This document shows, piece after piece, positions 1 through 10,374 of a stretch of 57,531 bases of DNA. How positions within the stretch are numbered: the first letter of the stretch is position 1; each line of letters begins with the position of its first letter. The stretch lies in the NCBI GenBank assembly GCA_030141605.1, contig JAQGDQ010002401.1, forward strand, positions 30,958 to 88,488, written 5' to 3'. The DNA comes from Tubiluchus corallicola. Lineage: Eukaryota; Priapulida; Priapulimorpha; Priapulimorphida; Tubiluchidae. The notes beneath the pieces were generated by a model. That model had not been told where the DNA came from. It ran no database searches and worked only from the letters and a program-made list of their open reading frames with translations. The position numbers and the translations under genes were made by a program.

Positions 1-3000
1 GCTGATGGTACTTTCACTCAATTTTTCTTGAACATTTTCGAATGTCTTGAGGCAAAAAAGAACGAACTATACTATGTGCACAGCGGATCCATAGATGGTC
101 GCGACAGGTCATACGTGGCGTGTGTCGCAGGAGACAAGCCTTTTCTCTATGATAGTATTTTATCCTATCTAGTGGAGGATGGCATAAGCTTTTCACATAT
201 AGTGCACCCTATACTGCACGTTGATAGAAGTAGCAGCGGAGATATGCTGTATGTGGGGCACCACGGAAACGGACTGCCGCACGAATCCATAATCGTAATA
301 ATCCCTAACGATGCCCTTCAGGCAGATATTATTAGGAATGAGCTGAAAGTTGTGTATCAACATATATTTTCAGCAACCAGTGATTTTGCTAAAATGCATA
401 CCCAAATGCGAGAGCTGCACTCCAGGTATCTGACGGAAATGCCGGATGTCTCTGAGTTTATAACTTGGCTATTACATGACAACTTTATATTCCAAAGCAT
501 GCGGGAAATCACCATTCCTGAAGATGCAAAGGATATGAACAAAGCATCATACACAGACTATGGTGCGGATATACTGATGCAGTCCATACCGAATTACGCA
601 TCTCTTCATCAGCTTGCAAGCACAAATGGCTTCCATTTTGTGGATAACTATCCGGTAATGCTGGAGAAATCGATCATCAGTTCAAAGGTTAAAAAGAGGG
701 AAAAACTCAACCGGGTGATGTTTTTCATAAAGGACAAGAGGCAATACCGTTTGTATTACATATGGGGAATTTTCACAAAGAGCGGCATATCATCCCCGAC
801 TAGAGCAATCTCTGTATTGAGGAGGCGGGTTCAGAGTTCTTTAAACTCTTTTGATCTTATCCATGGCTCTCACGATTATAAGTGGCTCCGGGATGTCGTC
901 GAGCATTTCCCGAAATCGGAACTGTTTGCCTTGAGTAAAGAGATGCTGGAAGACCTTCTGGGTCTCGTTCGCAATAACAGCGGACAAAATAGCGTAAAAA
1001 TATTTGCCCGCACATTTTTCCCCCGCAAAAACATAATATATTTTATTAACTTGCCGGAAGAGCTGTACTCTATGAAGCTGGTAGAGAATATCACACGCAT
1101 GATATCAAGCGAATTTTCGGCGATACTTATAAACACGTCCAAGGCAGGATGAGCACAGAATGGTGTTTATTATCCTTCAGTTTTTGGCAAAGGATGTGGA
1201 AATCCTCAAGAAGGATCCGGAAACTTATCTTGAAAATAACATCAGAAGGCTTTTAGATAGCTGGGAAAACAGATTTTTCATAGCCCTTGAGCACGTATTT
1301 GCCGATGATGCCATCAGTATTTTCAACAAATACGTTCACAATATTGACGAAGTTTACAAGTCGGTGAACAACTTAAAGGAAGCGTCCCTCGATCTTAAAA
1401 TGCTCGAAACTCTGCTTGATGAAAAGATTCGTTGCCGCCTGCACGTCACAAAGAAAACGGTATTCTTAAAGATGCTCCCGCAAAAATTATCTACTGACTG
1501 ATCTCATGCCGGTCATAGACAATATTGGGCTAAAGGTTCATGAGGAATACAGCCACAATATAGCAACATCCGAGGTCACATACCATATAAGCGCCTTCCT
1601 TCTTGCAGGGATCGGCAATCCGAGAGAGTTTGTGGCAAATTACGGAGTAACTATCGCAGAATTGATAGAGAACGTCCTAAATTCAAAGGTCGCAGACGAT
1701 ACCTTGAACAGCTTATGCTTGAAAGAACATGTCAGGAGCGATCATGTAGATATCCTGCGGGTTGTCGGCAATTTTCTTCTTCAAGCTGAAGCCAGCATGT
1801 CGAGGGATACTCTCTATGAAATTCTTCTGGCGGAAAGCGCAATCTCCGTGCAGCTTATCAACTATTTTGTAGAGAAGTTCGACCCTAAAAAGGTGAGCAA
1901 TAAGAAGGAGAAGAATCTCCTGGCCCTTGAGAATCAGATAGTAGAGATGATAGACAACGTCACCTCAGCAACTTATGACAATACTCTCAGAATGCTCATG
2001 AGCACCTTCAAAGAGATCATACGCACAAACTATTTTATTCCAGATAGGGAAACTGTTTCGTTTAAGTTTGCCAGTGAAAACCTCAATGTGCTCCCCCTTC
2101 CCCGTCCCAAGTATGAGATCTTTGTTCACGGCTACGATGTACAAGGGGTACACTTACGCGGCGGGAATGTTGCTAGAGGAGGGCTCAGATTTAGCGAACG
2201 GGCTGACGATTTGCGTACGGAGATATTAGGGCTTGTAAAAGACTCAGATTGTAAAAACTCTCATAGTCCCCACCGGTTCAAAGGGCGGCTTCCTCGTCAA
2301 AGATAGGGGTAAGGGCGACGATAAGGAACATGTCAAAAGCTGCTACAAATCCTTTATCAGGGGTCTGCTTGATATCACCGACAACTACAATGCAGAGGGA
2401 GACCTGTCTCATCCGAAAGATGTAGTATGTTTTGATGGTCTTGATCCATATCTTGTGGTTGCAGCTGACAAGGGAACGGCAACTTTTAGCGATACGGCAA
2501 ACGATATTTCTGGCGAATATAACTTTTGGTTAGGGGATGCTTTTGCATCCGGCGGAAGCGCAGGGTACGATCATAAAAGAGCAGGTATCACCGCCAAAGG
2601 TGCTTGGGAAACGGTGAAGAGAAGATTTAGAGAACTGTCGAAAGATATACAGTCAGAAGATTTTACCGTGGTAGGAATTGGAGATATGGGTGGAGATGTT
2701 TTCGGCAATGGCATGTTGCTGTCAGCATATAAAACTGATCTGCGCATTTAATCATGTCCATATCTTCCTAGATCCTGACCCTGATCCGGCACAGAGTTTT
2801 AAGGAGAGGAAGCGTCTCTTTACAACTTCCGGCACCACCTGGAAGGACTACAACAACAGCTTCATATCTGCAGGAGGCGGCGTGTTTGAAAGAAGCGCCA
2901 AGAAGATACCATTGAGCGCTGAAGTAAAAAAAATGCTGGATACCAACAAAAACAGCTTAAGTGGAGAGGAGTTGATAAAGACCATTTTGCGAAGTAAGGC

Positions 3001-4504
3001 AGACCTTCTCTGGAATGGCGGTGTTGGCACTTATGTTAAGGCTGCTGCCGAAACTCACTACGATGTCGGAGATAGAGGCAACGACAGTGTCCGTATAAAC
3101 GCCAATGAACTGCGGGTAAAAGTTGTTGGTGAGGGCGGCAATCTGGGTTTTACACAAAAAGCACGCATGGAATTCTCTACCCTCGGTGGAAAAATCTACA
3201 CAGATGCCGTGGATAACTCAGGCGGTGTGGAGCTAAGCGATAGGGAAGTCAATCTCAAAATCATTCTCGATGATCTTGTAAAGCATAAAATCATCAAAGA
3301 CAGAGACGAACGTGATGATTTGATCAGAAAACTGGAAGGGGATACAGTAAATTTAGTCCTTCAGAATAACTATATGCAGTCCCTTGCCATAGGTTGTGAT
3401 TTTATAAAGTTTAAGGGGAACAGCGTCCACTTCAAGGAGACCGCACGACTTCTTCATGAAGAGGGATTGCTGGACTACGATATGGAGGATATAGAGTTTA
3501 TCAAAGGCATAGATATTACCGTCCCCGAAATCTGCAACATATTGGCTCATGTCAAGATATCTGTGAAGAATGAACTGCTCAAAAACATAGACCATACAGA
3601 TGAGCTCTTTACAGAACTATACATGTCATACTTTCCTAAGCATCTGGTGGAACTCTATCAGGACAAACTCAAAGAACATAAGCTGAGGAAAGAGATCACA
3701 ATAACTGTAGCTGTGAATAATCTGATAAATCAAGCGGGAGCGTCAGAGATACTCCCCATATATAACACCCTGAAGGTGCCTATGGCGACTTTGGTCAGCA
3801 ACTATTTTTACAGCGAAAAACTTTTCTGCGCAAATGACTTGCGCAAAGAGCTGCTCGCCCTCGATGGTAAAGTTAAATCTTCCGTTCAATATGAAGGGGT
3901 GTTACAGATTGAGCGTACCCTCCAGAGTGCCATGATATGGCTCAGTGATAGCGCAAATGCAAAAATTGCAAAGGGAAGAGAGGATGTGTTAAAGGATATC
4001 ATAACAGCCCTAAGCAAGGAGATACCAGTTGTATTGCAAAAGCGTTACGTAGCAGTTGCAAAAAGTTTTATCTCCCAAGGGCTACCTGAGGAGCTTTCAA
4101 AAAAATTGGCAATTACAAGGCTCTCAAAGTCTGCTTTTGATATCTTTACCATCTGTTCGCACCTCGGCGAAACGGTGCCAAATACCCTAAAAACTTATTA
4201 CCAGAATAGCACCATCCTGCACATTGAGCAGATATTAAAAAGCATCTCAAGCATTCCGGTACACAACGAGTGGGACATCATAAATAGCTCAAACTTACAC
4301 AAAAGGTATAACCACCTACTGAAGGAGATCACCATTTACTGCATGGAAAACAATGTGGAATTTAGTGAAATACTAAAACAGAATAGTCCCATAGAGATGG
4401 CTCATAAGAAGTTTGTAGTGTCCGTAGACGATAAAGCCTTTGACAATATGGCGCCATTTAATGTCATGGTGGAAATTCTTGAAAAGTTGATAGAACGTCA
4501 ATAA
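1..4504 (+). pseudogene. Large NAD-specific glutamate dehydrogenase (Bac_GDH, GdhB type), 5' truncated and frameshifted
   Basis: Oxidative deamination of glutamate to 2-oxoglutarate with NAD+, cytoplasmic. The frame is open to the window edge, so the true start lies upstream. Family landmarks appear in order across five fragments: PFLYDSILSYL near the N-terminus, [46 protein letters not shown] and GEGGNLGFTQKARMEF. The first fragment is frame 1 to 1152; frame 2 follows to 1501, frame 3 to about 2240, frame 1 again to about 2725, then frame 2 to 4504. Breaks lie near 1136-1147, in A5 at 1482-1486, in A4 at 2237-2240 and near 2723-2735. Each is repaired by removing one base, and the flanking protein text joins well on the family pattern. 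The last 590 codons are uninterrupted. It is either a young pseudogene or an intact gene with insertion errors. A strong hairpin follows the stop. Confidence 0.88.
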
Positions 4505-4521
4505 CATCTCATCAACTAAAA

Positions 4522-4551
4522 GATGAGGGGGCCTTACAAAGCCCCCTCGTC
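4522..4551. terminator. Bidirectional hairpin terminator between converging genes
   Basis: GC-rich stem of about 11 pairs (GATGAGGGGGC with GCCCCCTCGTC, one G-T pair) around an 8-base loop. It sits between the glutamate dehydrogenase stop at 4504 and the HAD gene stop at 4585. A second small hairpin (ctcatc at about 4507 with gatgag at 4522) overlaps its 5' arm. The U-tract is weak on both strands. Confidence 0.65.
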
Positions 4552-4584
4552 AAAACTCAAAAAAGCAGCAAATGTATTTCGCCT

Positions 4585-5384
4585 TCAGGAGATTGCCTCG
4601 TTGATATCTTTCACCGAGCCAAATACGAAGTCTGCCTTCGTTGCAGACTTACCGTACATAGCCTCATCAGTTTCACCGGACAACACGAGTATGGAGGTAA
4701 TTCCCGCCGTCTCCCCCATCTTGATATCTGTGTACAGTCTATCTCCAACTATAGCGGTGAAGTTTTTGTCAATGCCATATTTCTCTACGATGGCATCGAC
4801 TATGTGTGCCGAAGGCTTACCCATAACAACGGGGCTTTTGCCGGTGGAGGTCTTGATAAACTCTATCATAGCCCCAACGTCCGGCATAAATCTGCCCCCA
4901 TCAAGTGGGCAGTTTAAATCGGCGTGAGTTGCTATATACGGCACCCCCGCATGGACGAGTTCACAACACTTCCACAACTTGTCATAAGTTAGCGTGGTAT
5001 CAAAACCCAAAACCACAAAGTCAGGTCTCCCAGTCACACCATCTGTCAATATAAACCCCGCTTCCTCAAACTCTTCCTGAAGCAGTTTCGTCCCTAGCAG
5101 GAACACCCTTGCTCCAGGCTTCAATCTGTTCAGATAGATGGTGGTTGCTTCTCCTGATGTAAAGACTCTATTGCGCTCCACATTGATGCCAAAATTTGAT
5201 AATTTGTCAACATAAGCGGCACTATTCCTGGAAGAGTTGTTGGTTAGGAATATAAAGTCCTTACCCTGTTTCCTATTTCGTCCAAAAACGGGATAGCACC
5301 ATCAATAAGCCTATCTCCAAGGTATATGGTGCCGTCCATGTCGAGCAAAAAGTGCTTTATCTCCCCAACGCGTTTCACACTCAT
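4585..5384 (-). pseudogene. HAD-IIA (NagD-like) phosphatase, one frameshift
   Basis: Haloacid-dehalogenase phosphatase of subclass IIA, likely acting on a small sugar or glycerol phosphate; the substrate is unknown. The N-terminal part begins at ATG 5384 and carries the nucleophile motif FLLDMDGTIY. The remainder carries FLTNNSSRN, then MGKPSAHIVDAIV and VGDRLYTDIKMG with the metal-binding aspartate. The two halves lie in different frames and join at the A3 run (plus-strand ttt 5269-5271), where one extra base restores about 266 residues. The 199-codon open frame ending at 5181 is only the downstream part. Its ATG lies next to the dctM stop (5386), so it is probably the last gene of the TRAP operon. 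Confidence 0.8.
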
Positions 5385-5385
5385 A

Positions 5386-6684
5386 CTAAAGCTCCCCTAT
5401 GAAGAACAGCATAGGTACGATTGATAGCTTTGGAAAAACTATCAACAGAAACAACATGATCATCTCGGCAATCAAAAACGGTATAATCCCCCTAACGACA
5501 TCTCCAAATTTTACCTTTCCAACACTACAAGCAACGTACAACACCGTCCCCACAGGCGGAGTGATAACGCCAATACACATGTTGAGGACAAAGATGAGGC
5601 CAAAAAAGTATGTATTAATCCCCGCTGCTTCAACTATGGGGTACAGAACGGGGCCAAAGATGAGTATGTTCGGGGTCAGATCCATAACCATGCCTATGAC
5701 AAACAGAAAAACATTCATAGTCAGCAACAGCAAGGTGGGGTTATCGATCAGTGAGTCAAAGTTTGATGCCAACGAAGCGGGAATCTGCGCTATGGTAATG
5801 TACCATCCAACAGCCGTGGCGGTGGACACAATAAGCATAACGACAGATGTAGTCTTAGCGGCATTGGCACAAACGCTCATGAATTTGGGAATATTCAGCT
5901 CTTTATACCAAAACGTGCTTATCAATATGGCATAAACTGCTGCAAATGCTCCTGATTCTGTGGGAGTAAATATCCCGAGACGTATACCACCCAACAGTAT
6001 TACCGGCAATATGATAGCGGGCAATGAATCTATGGCAATAGCTAAGGATTCCTTCAGCGTATATCTGCTGACGTCAGCATATCCATCCTTTCTAACGATA
6101 AAAAACCATACCAACATCAGAGCAAGTCCAATTAAAATCCCTGGCACTATCCCTATCATAAACAGATTTTGAATGGACAATGGTTGTTTTGTGGGGGCAG
6201 TGGAACCCAAAAGGATCATCGCTCCGCTCGGTGGAATAATTGGCCCCAATATTGCGCCGGCACACACCAGTCCTGCAGCTCTTCCGGGTTTGTAGCCCAT
6301 ATCCTTCATAATTGGGATCAGTATAGTGCCGATGGCGGCAGCTGCAGCTACGGAACTACCCATCAAGCCTGCAAAAAGAAGACACGAAAGGATAGCCACA
6401 TAACCCATTCCCCCGCGGATTCTTCCCACAATAACATCCGCAAACTTCACTATTCTGTGGGAAAGCCCGCCTTGGGACATAATCTCACCTGCAAACATGA
6501 AGAAAGGAATCGCCATCAAAGTGGTAACATTGACCCCTTGCACCATATTTTGGCTGATAACCATGACATCCACAAAACCGGTGACGTACATGAGGGATAT
6601 GGCACACAATACCAACACCAAAGCGATAGGCACACCCAAAAACATAAAGAAAAATAGAGTAGCGAAAAATACTAACAGTTCCAT
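5386..6684 (-). CDS. dctM: TRAP transporter large permease (DctM)
   Basis: Large membrane subunit of a tripartite ATP-independent periplasmic (TRAP) carrier, which uses an ion gradient to import a carboxylate-type solute. At 432 residues it has the usual DctM length, is hydrophobic throughout with about 12 membrane segments, and has the family signatures LMGSSVAAAAAIGTILIP and GAILGPIIPPSG in the first half and TPPVGTVLYV in the second. ATG 6684 follows AGGTGATAT. It lies 7 bases after dctQ and is followed immediately by the HAD gene. The substrate cannot be read from sequence. Confidence 0.93.
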   Translation of the reverse strand: MELLVFFATLFFFMFLGVPIALVLVLCAISLMYVTGFVDVMVISQNMVQGVNVTTLMAIPFFMFAGEIMSQGGLSHRIVKFADVIVGRIRGGMGYVAILSCLLFAGLMGSSVAAAAAIGTILIPIMKDMGYKPGRAAGLVCAGAILGPIIPPSGAMILLGSTAPTKQPLSIQNLFMIGIVPGILIGLALMLVWFFIVRKDGYADVSRYTLKESLAIAIDSLPAIILPVILLGGIRLGIFTPTESGAFAAVYAILISTFWYKELNIPKFMSVCANAAKTTSVVMLIVSTATAVGWYITIAQIPASLASNFDSLIDNPTLLLLTMNVFLFVIGMVMDLTPNILIFGPVLYPIVEAAGINTYFFGLIFVLNMCIGVITPPVGTVLYVACSVGKVKFGDVVRGIIPFLIAEMIMLFLLIVFPKLSIVPMLFFIGEL

Positions 6685-6691
6685 ATATCAC

Positions 6692-7231
6692 CTACTCCCA
6701 TCCGTCTTTGGATACGTTGTGATGTTCTTCCAAGGGAGCGTAGTAGAGATGGTTATCCCGGTTAAAGTAGCGCTTAAATCCGATTATGTATATGAACAGG
6801 GCAAAGAAAGCCATAACGACAACGGTAGAGCTTATGTACAAGTAGTTTATCTCTAAAGCGGCGGTTACCCGTCCCCTGGTGTATTCAACGTATATCAAGC
6901 CGCCCTTTAGCACCACCAGGATAGCCCCAACGGAGAACAGATCCGCTATGATGTCGACAATCATCCTTTTTTTCCCAGTGAGCCTGCCCACCAGAATATC
7001 AACGCATATGTGGTTGCCATCCCTAAAGGCGAGGATAGCGCCTAAAAAACTGACGTATATAAACAGGATTATCGCCAACTCTTCACTCGGAGGAAAACTC
7101 GAATTAAAGCCGTATCTCAAAACGCCATTCAAGAATACAAAGCCCACCATAAACATAAACGCCAATGCAGCGAAGATGACAAACCCCTTGTCCACAATTT
7201 CGCCTATCAACTTCAGTATCTTTTTGTACAT
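6692..7231 (-). CDS. dctQ: TRAP transporter small permease (DctQ)
   Basis: Small four-helix subunit of the TRAP carrier, pairing with DctM. About 179 residues from ATG 7231, which follows GGTGGG; a longer reading from 7261 adds ten non-conserved residues and is less likely. Four hydrophobic stretches are visible, and the DctQ-type loop FRDGNHICVDILVGRL lies between helices 2 and 3. It sits between dctP and dctM in the same orientation. Confidence 0.9.
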   Translation of the reverse strand: MYKKILKLIGEIVDKGFVIFAALAFMFMVGFVFLNGVLRYGFNSSFPPSEELAIILFIYVSFLGAILAFRDGNHICVDILVGRLTGKKRMIVDIIADLFSVGAILVVLKGGLIYVEYTRGRVTAALEINYLYISSTVVVMAFFALFIYIIGFKRYFNRDNHLYYAPLEEHHNVSKDGWE

Positions 7232-7400
7232 AATCCCACCGTTATAACCCCCATCAAGCAAGAAAGCACTTACCTTTTCATCTCTTCACAAAACCTCAGA
7301 TCGTTAAGAACACCAGCTCCCCAATTCAAAAAAGGATATACGGGAAGCTGGCAATACCATTGAGCCATCTCTATATAATCTGGTATAGTCGCGGCAATCG
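7232..7400 (-). other. dctP-dctQ gap with a possible small gene remnant
   Basis: A 169-base gap inside the TRAP operon. On the minus strand it carries a 32-codon open frame starting MAQWYCQLPVYPFLNWG and ending CEEMKR before TAA. The frame is open further upstream without a start. I do not recognise it, and no Shine-Dalgarno sequence is clear. It could be a gene remnant or chance coding. No terminator is obvious, so dctP and dctQM may be one transcript. Confidence 0.3.
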
Positions 7401-8390
7401 TTACTCAAACTCAGCAAATGCGTCCATTATTTCTTTTGCTCTTGGAATATTATTGTAGAAATACGGATAAGTTCTGGCAGCTGCAGCTCTCATCTTCTCC
7501 ATGAACTCATCATCCGGATAGAGTATCTTGACCTTTTCATTCTTTTCAAGGTAGGCGATCGCTTCATCATCCACATCTTCCACCAGATCCCATGCATAAG
7601 CTGCGGATTGTGCTGCTGCTTCGTTTATCCATCCTTTTTGTTCATCTGACAGTTTTTGATAAAACTTTTCATTTATGAATATCGAGTGAATGATCAGTAT
7701 GTGCTGTGTATCTTGAACATAAGGAGTGATTGCATCAAGTCCCAGGTTTTGCATTGTATCATAGGCATTTCCACTGCCTTGGACAACACCTTGCTCAAGA
7801 GCGGTGTACAGCTCTGCAAAAGCGAGCGCTTGTGGATTCATTCCAACCTCTTTTGCAAAGTTCATATACAAAGGTATATTAGGCATACGAATGCGCATAT
7901 TTTTGTAATCTTCAAACTTTTTGACTTCCGTCTTAGTAGCAAACACCCTAAAGCCGTGGGGGAAGTAGTTCAGTAACCGCAAACCAGTCTCCTCAACAAT
8001 GCCCTCTGACACCATCTCACCTGGCTTCCCTTCAAGAGCTCTTCTAGCGTGGCCATAACCCTTGTATATATACGGAACTTCGAGCAGGGCTATCTGAGGA
8101 TGATACCCCGCAACCTCCGTACCTGCGGCAAACATCTCAATAGTTCCGCGCCTTGCGGTGTCTATAAACGTATCCGGAGTACCCAACTGATTGTTGCCGT
8201 ACAATGTAGTAGTCATGCTTCCACCAGACAGCTCTTCAAGCACTTCTATAAATTTACGCTGTGTCAGCGTCTCCATGTGTCCTTCAGGAGCCATCCCTGC
8301 CATCTTCATCTTAATCTTCTTAGCCTCAAGAGACAACGGAGTCCCCACAACAAGAGCCATCACGGTAACAATTGCAAACAATCTTTTCAT
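7401..8390 (-). CDS. dctP: TRAP transporter substrate-binding protein (DctP)
   Basis: Periplasmic solute receptor that delivers ligand to DctQM. 329 residues with a Sec signal peptide (MKRLFAIVTVMALVVGTPLS then LEA, cleavage after about residue 23). DctP-type features follow: an early KFIEVLEELSGG, the central KNMRIRMPNIPLYMNFAKEVG that holds the conserved ligand-binding arginine, and EGVVQGSGNAYDTMQNLG-like text ahead of the helix-rich end. ATG 8390 is preceded by AAGGAGG. A sigma-70 promoter lies 73-101 bases upstream. The ligand is unknown; a carboxylate is usual. Confidence 0.93.
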   Translation of the reverse strand: MKRLFAIVTVMALVVGTPLSLEAKKIKMKMAGMAPEGHMETLTQRKFIEVLEELSGGSMTTTLYGNNQLGTPDTFIDTARRGTIEMFAAGTEVAGYHPQIALLEVPYIYKGYGHARRALEGKPGEMVSEGIVEETGLRLLNYFPHGFRVFATKTEVKKFEDYKNMRIRMPNIPLYMNFAKEVGMNPQALAFAELYTALEQGVVQGSGNAYDTMQNLGLDAITPYVQDTQHILIIHSIFINEKFYQKLSDEQKGWINEAAAQSAAYAWDLVEDVDDEAIAYLEKNEKVKILYPDDEFMEKMRAAAARTYPYFYNNIPRAKEIMDAFAEFE

Positions 8391-8462
8391 TAAAAAACAT
8401 CCTCCTTAGTTCTTAAACATATACCCAAAATAGCCGAAAAGTAGCTAATTGGATGCGCCAGT

Positions 8463-8491
8463 ATAATACGCTTTATAACACATCTCAACAA
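8463..8491 (-). promoter_or_regulatory. Sigma-70 promoter for dctPQM
   Basis: On the minus strand TTGTTG (8486-8491), a 17-base spacer and TATTAT (8463-8468) lie upstream of dctP. Confidence 0.6.
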
Positions 8492-8573
8492 CAAAATCAT
8501 AATCCCATTATATATAACCACCTGAAAATTGGTTTTAAAATAATACTGCATTCTGCTCAAACCCTCAATTAGC

Positions 8574-8602
8574 TTGACTATTTTTTCTTTATGAACGATA
8601 AT
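8574..8602 (+). promoter_or_regulatory. Sigma-70 promoter for the Na/Pi cotransporter gene
   Basis: TTGACT (8574-8579), a 17-base spacer and GATAAT (8597-8602). The ATG at 8591 lies inside this promoter, which argues for the downstream start at 8642. Confidence 0.65.
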
Positions 8603-8641
8603 GTCCGAATCGTCCTCAGGGCGATTTGTGGAGGGAAACGA

Positions 8642-10351
8642 ATGTATGGCTTTATAGGTCAGGGCACTATAGATTTAGTAGGCTTCTTAGGCGCTGTTGT
8701 GATGCTCTTGTGGGGTGTCAAACTGGTGCGATACGGAGTTGAAAGCATCCTTGGCGTGTATATGCACTCTCTTGTATCCGTTCTCAAGATAGGTGTTTAC
8801 GGGCTTCTTGCGGGAATACTGTTTGCCACCATACTCCAATCCAGCACTGCTTTGGTTTTGATTGTCGCTGCTGTTTCCATAAGGGGAGCTTTGTCTCTTC
8901 CGGTTGCCTTGAGGGTTGTGTTAGGAGCTGATGTCGGCACAGCCATTGCAGCACAGGTGCTTGCATTTGACATAAAGGCCATAGCGCCGCTGATCCTCAT
9001 CGCCGGGTTTGTACTTAATAGTTCAAAAAATAAAAATGTTTCAAAATCCGGGCAGATAATGCTGGGACTCTCCCTGATACTTCACGCATTAGGGCTCATA
9101 TCGGTGGTTGCCGGCAATATCCAAGACAGCGAAGTCATCAAGATGATCGTCAGTTCCCTTTCTAGCGACATGATGCTCACTATTCTGTTTGCAGTGATAA
9201 TCACGTGGATATTTCATTCAAGTTTGGCTGTTGTGCTGATGACTGTTGAGTTGGCGGCATCTGGGTTGTTGCCCATAGGCGTTAGCGTGCTCATGGTGTT
9301 GGGAGCAAACTTGGGGGCGTGTCTGCCGGCATTTATCAACTCACTGGGCTCTCCCCTTGCGGCTAGACGTCTAACGTTTGGCAATGTGCTATTCAGAGTG
9401 TCCGGCTTTATCATAGCTGTGCCATTTATGGGCTTCGTGGTGAATTGGGCTGAAAATACAGCAATCTCCCCCGCGAGATTTCTTGTGAACTTTCACCTTA
9501 TCTTCAATGTTGCCGTGGCGCTCACATTTATCTTTTTCACAAAACAGGTGGCAAGCTTAATATACAGGGTGTTTCCGGAAAAGGAACAGCCCATAACCGA
9601 TAGCTCAAAAACCAAATTTCTAAGCAAAATAGACAAAAATAATCCAGATCTTGCCATAAGAAATCTTACGAAAGAGACGGAGAGACTCAGCAACAACATA
9701 TACGCCATGCTACACAACTCAAGCAAGATATTTGACTCAAAAGAGATAGCAGGCATAATACAGACAGCAGAAGACAATGTGGATCACCAGTACAAAGGCA
9801 TATCGCTGTATCTGCAAAAACTATACCGACTACACCTTGACAGGGAACAGAATATCAAGCTGATGCTGTCGCACATTTATGCGACCAACATGGAACAGAT
9901 GGCAGATGTAATGTCCAGCAATATTTCAGATCTAGCTCATGACAAGCATAAAAAATCCCTGACATTTTCGGTGGAAGCGAAAATGTCTATTGACAACGTT
10001 TATAGAAAGTTGCTCGACAATCTTTTCCTATCCCAAAGACTGTTTGAACAGGAGACCCAAGAGATAGCAAAGGAACTGGCAGAAAACAAAAAAAGCCTTA
10101 ACAACTACATAGGCAAGGTGAGCATGGAGCACACCAGACGGGTTTTAGCGGGCGAACCCCTGAGCACTGCTACGAATACAATATTCTTAGATTTGATGCG
10201 AGACCTCAAGCGTCTCAACTCGCACATAGCTTCGATAGCTTACCCCATATTCAACATGGACTCCATGATCAGTGAATTTTTGCGCCAGAGTGACGATGAA
10301 GATATTGAGGACGAGATGGAAGAGGAGAAGACGGATCAAAATAACACATAA
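8642..10351 (+). CDS. Na/phosphate cotransporter family protein with PhoU-like tail (NptA-like)
   Basis: Inner-membrane sodium-coupled phosphate carrier or regulator. About 569 residues. The N-terminal half holds two inverted Na_Pi_cotrans repeats: the first has LLWGVKLVRYGVESILG and the signature QSSTALVL, the second has FHSSLAVVLMTVELAASG. The C-terminal 230 residues are a soluble, helical PhoU-like domain. ATG 8642 follows GGAGGGAAACGA; the ATG at 8591 sits inside the promoter. The glycerophosphodiesterase gene starts 24 bases downstream, consistent with a phosphate-acquisition unit. Confidence 0.88.
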   Translation: MYGFIGQGTIDLVGFLGAVVMLLWGVKLVRYGVESILGVYMHSLVSVLKIGVYGLLAGILFATILQSSTALVLIVAAVSIRGALSLPVALRVVLGADVGTAIAAQVLAFDIKAIAPLILIAGFVLNSSKNKNVSKSGQIMLGLSLILHALGLISVVAGNIQDSEVIKMIVSSLSSDMMLTILFAVIITWIFHSSLAVVLMTVELAASGLLPIGVSVLMVLGANLGACLPAFINSLGSPLAARRLTFGNVLFRVSGFIIAVPFMGFVVNWAENTAISPARFLVNFHLIFNVAVALTFIFFTKQVASLIYRVFPEKEQPITDSSKTKFLSKIDKNNPDLAIRNLTKETERLSNNIYAMLHNSSKIFDSKEIAGIIQTAEDNVDHQYKGISLYLQKLYRLHLDREQNIKLMLSHIYATNMEQMADVMSSNISDLAHDKHKKSLTFSVEAKMSIDNVYRKLLDNLFLSQRLFEQETQEIAKELAENKKSLNNYIGKVSMEHTRRVLAGEPLSTATNTIFLDLMRDLKRLNSHIASIAYPIFNMDSMISEFLRQSDDEDIEDEMEEEKTDQNNT

Positions 10352-10374
10352 TTTTTGGAGGAGGGACAATCACC

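Noticed and set aside
4523-4927. 134-codon frame on the plus strand
   Set aside because: It is the antisense shadow of the HAD gene and starts inside the terminator hairpin.
8443-8460. Sigma-54-like TGGCGC...GC upstream of dctP
   Set aside because: The gap between GG and GC is 12 bases, not 10, and a better sigma-70 site is present.
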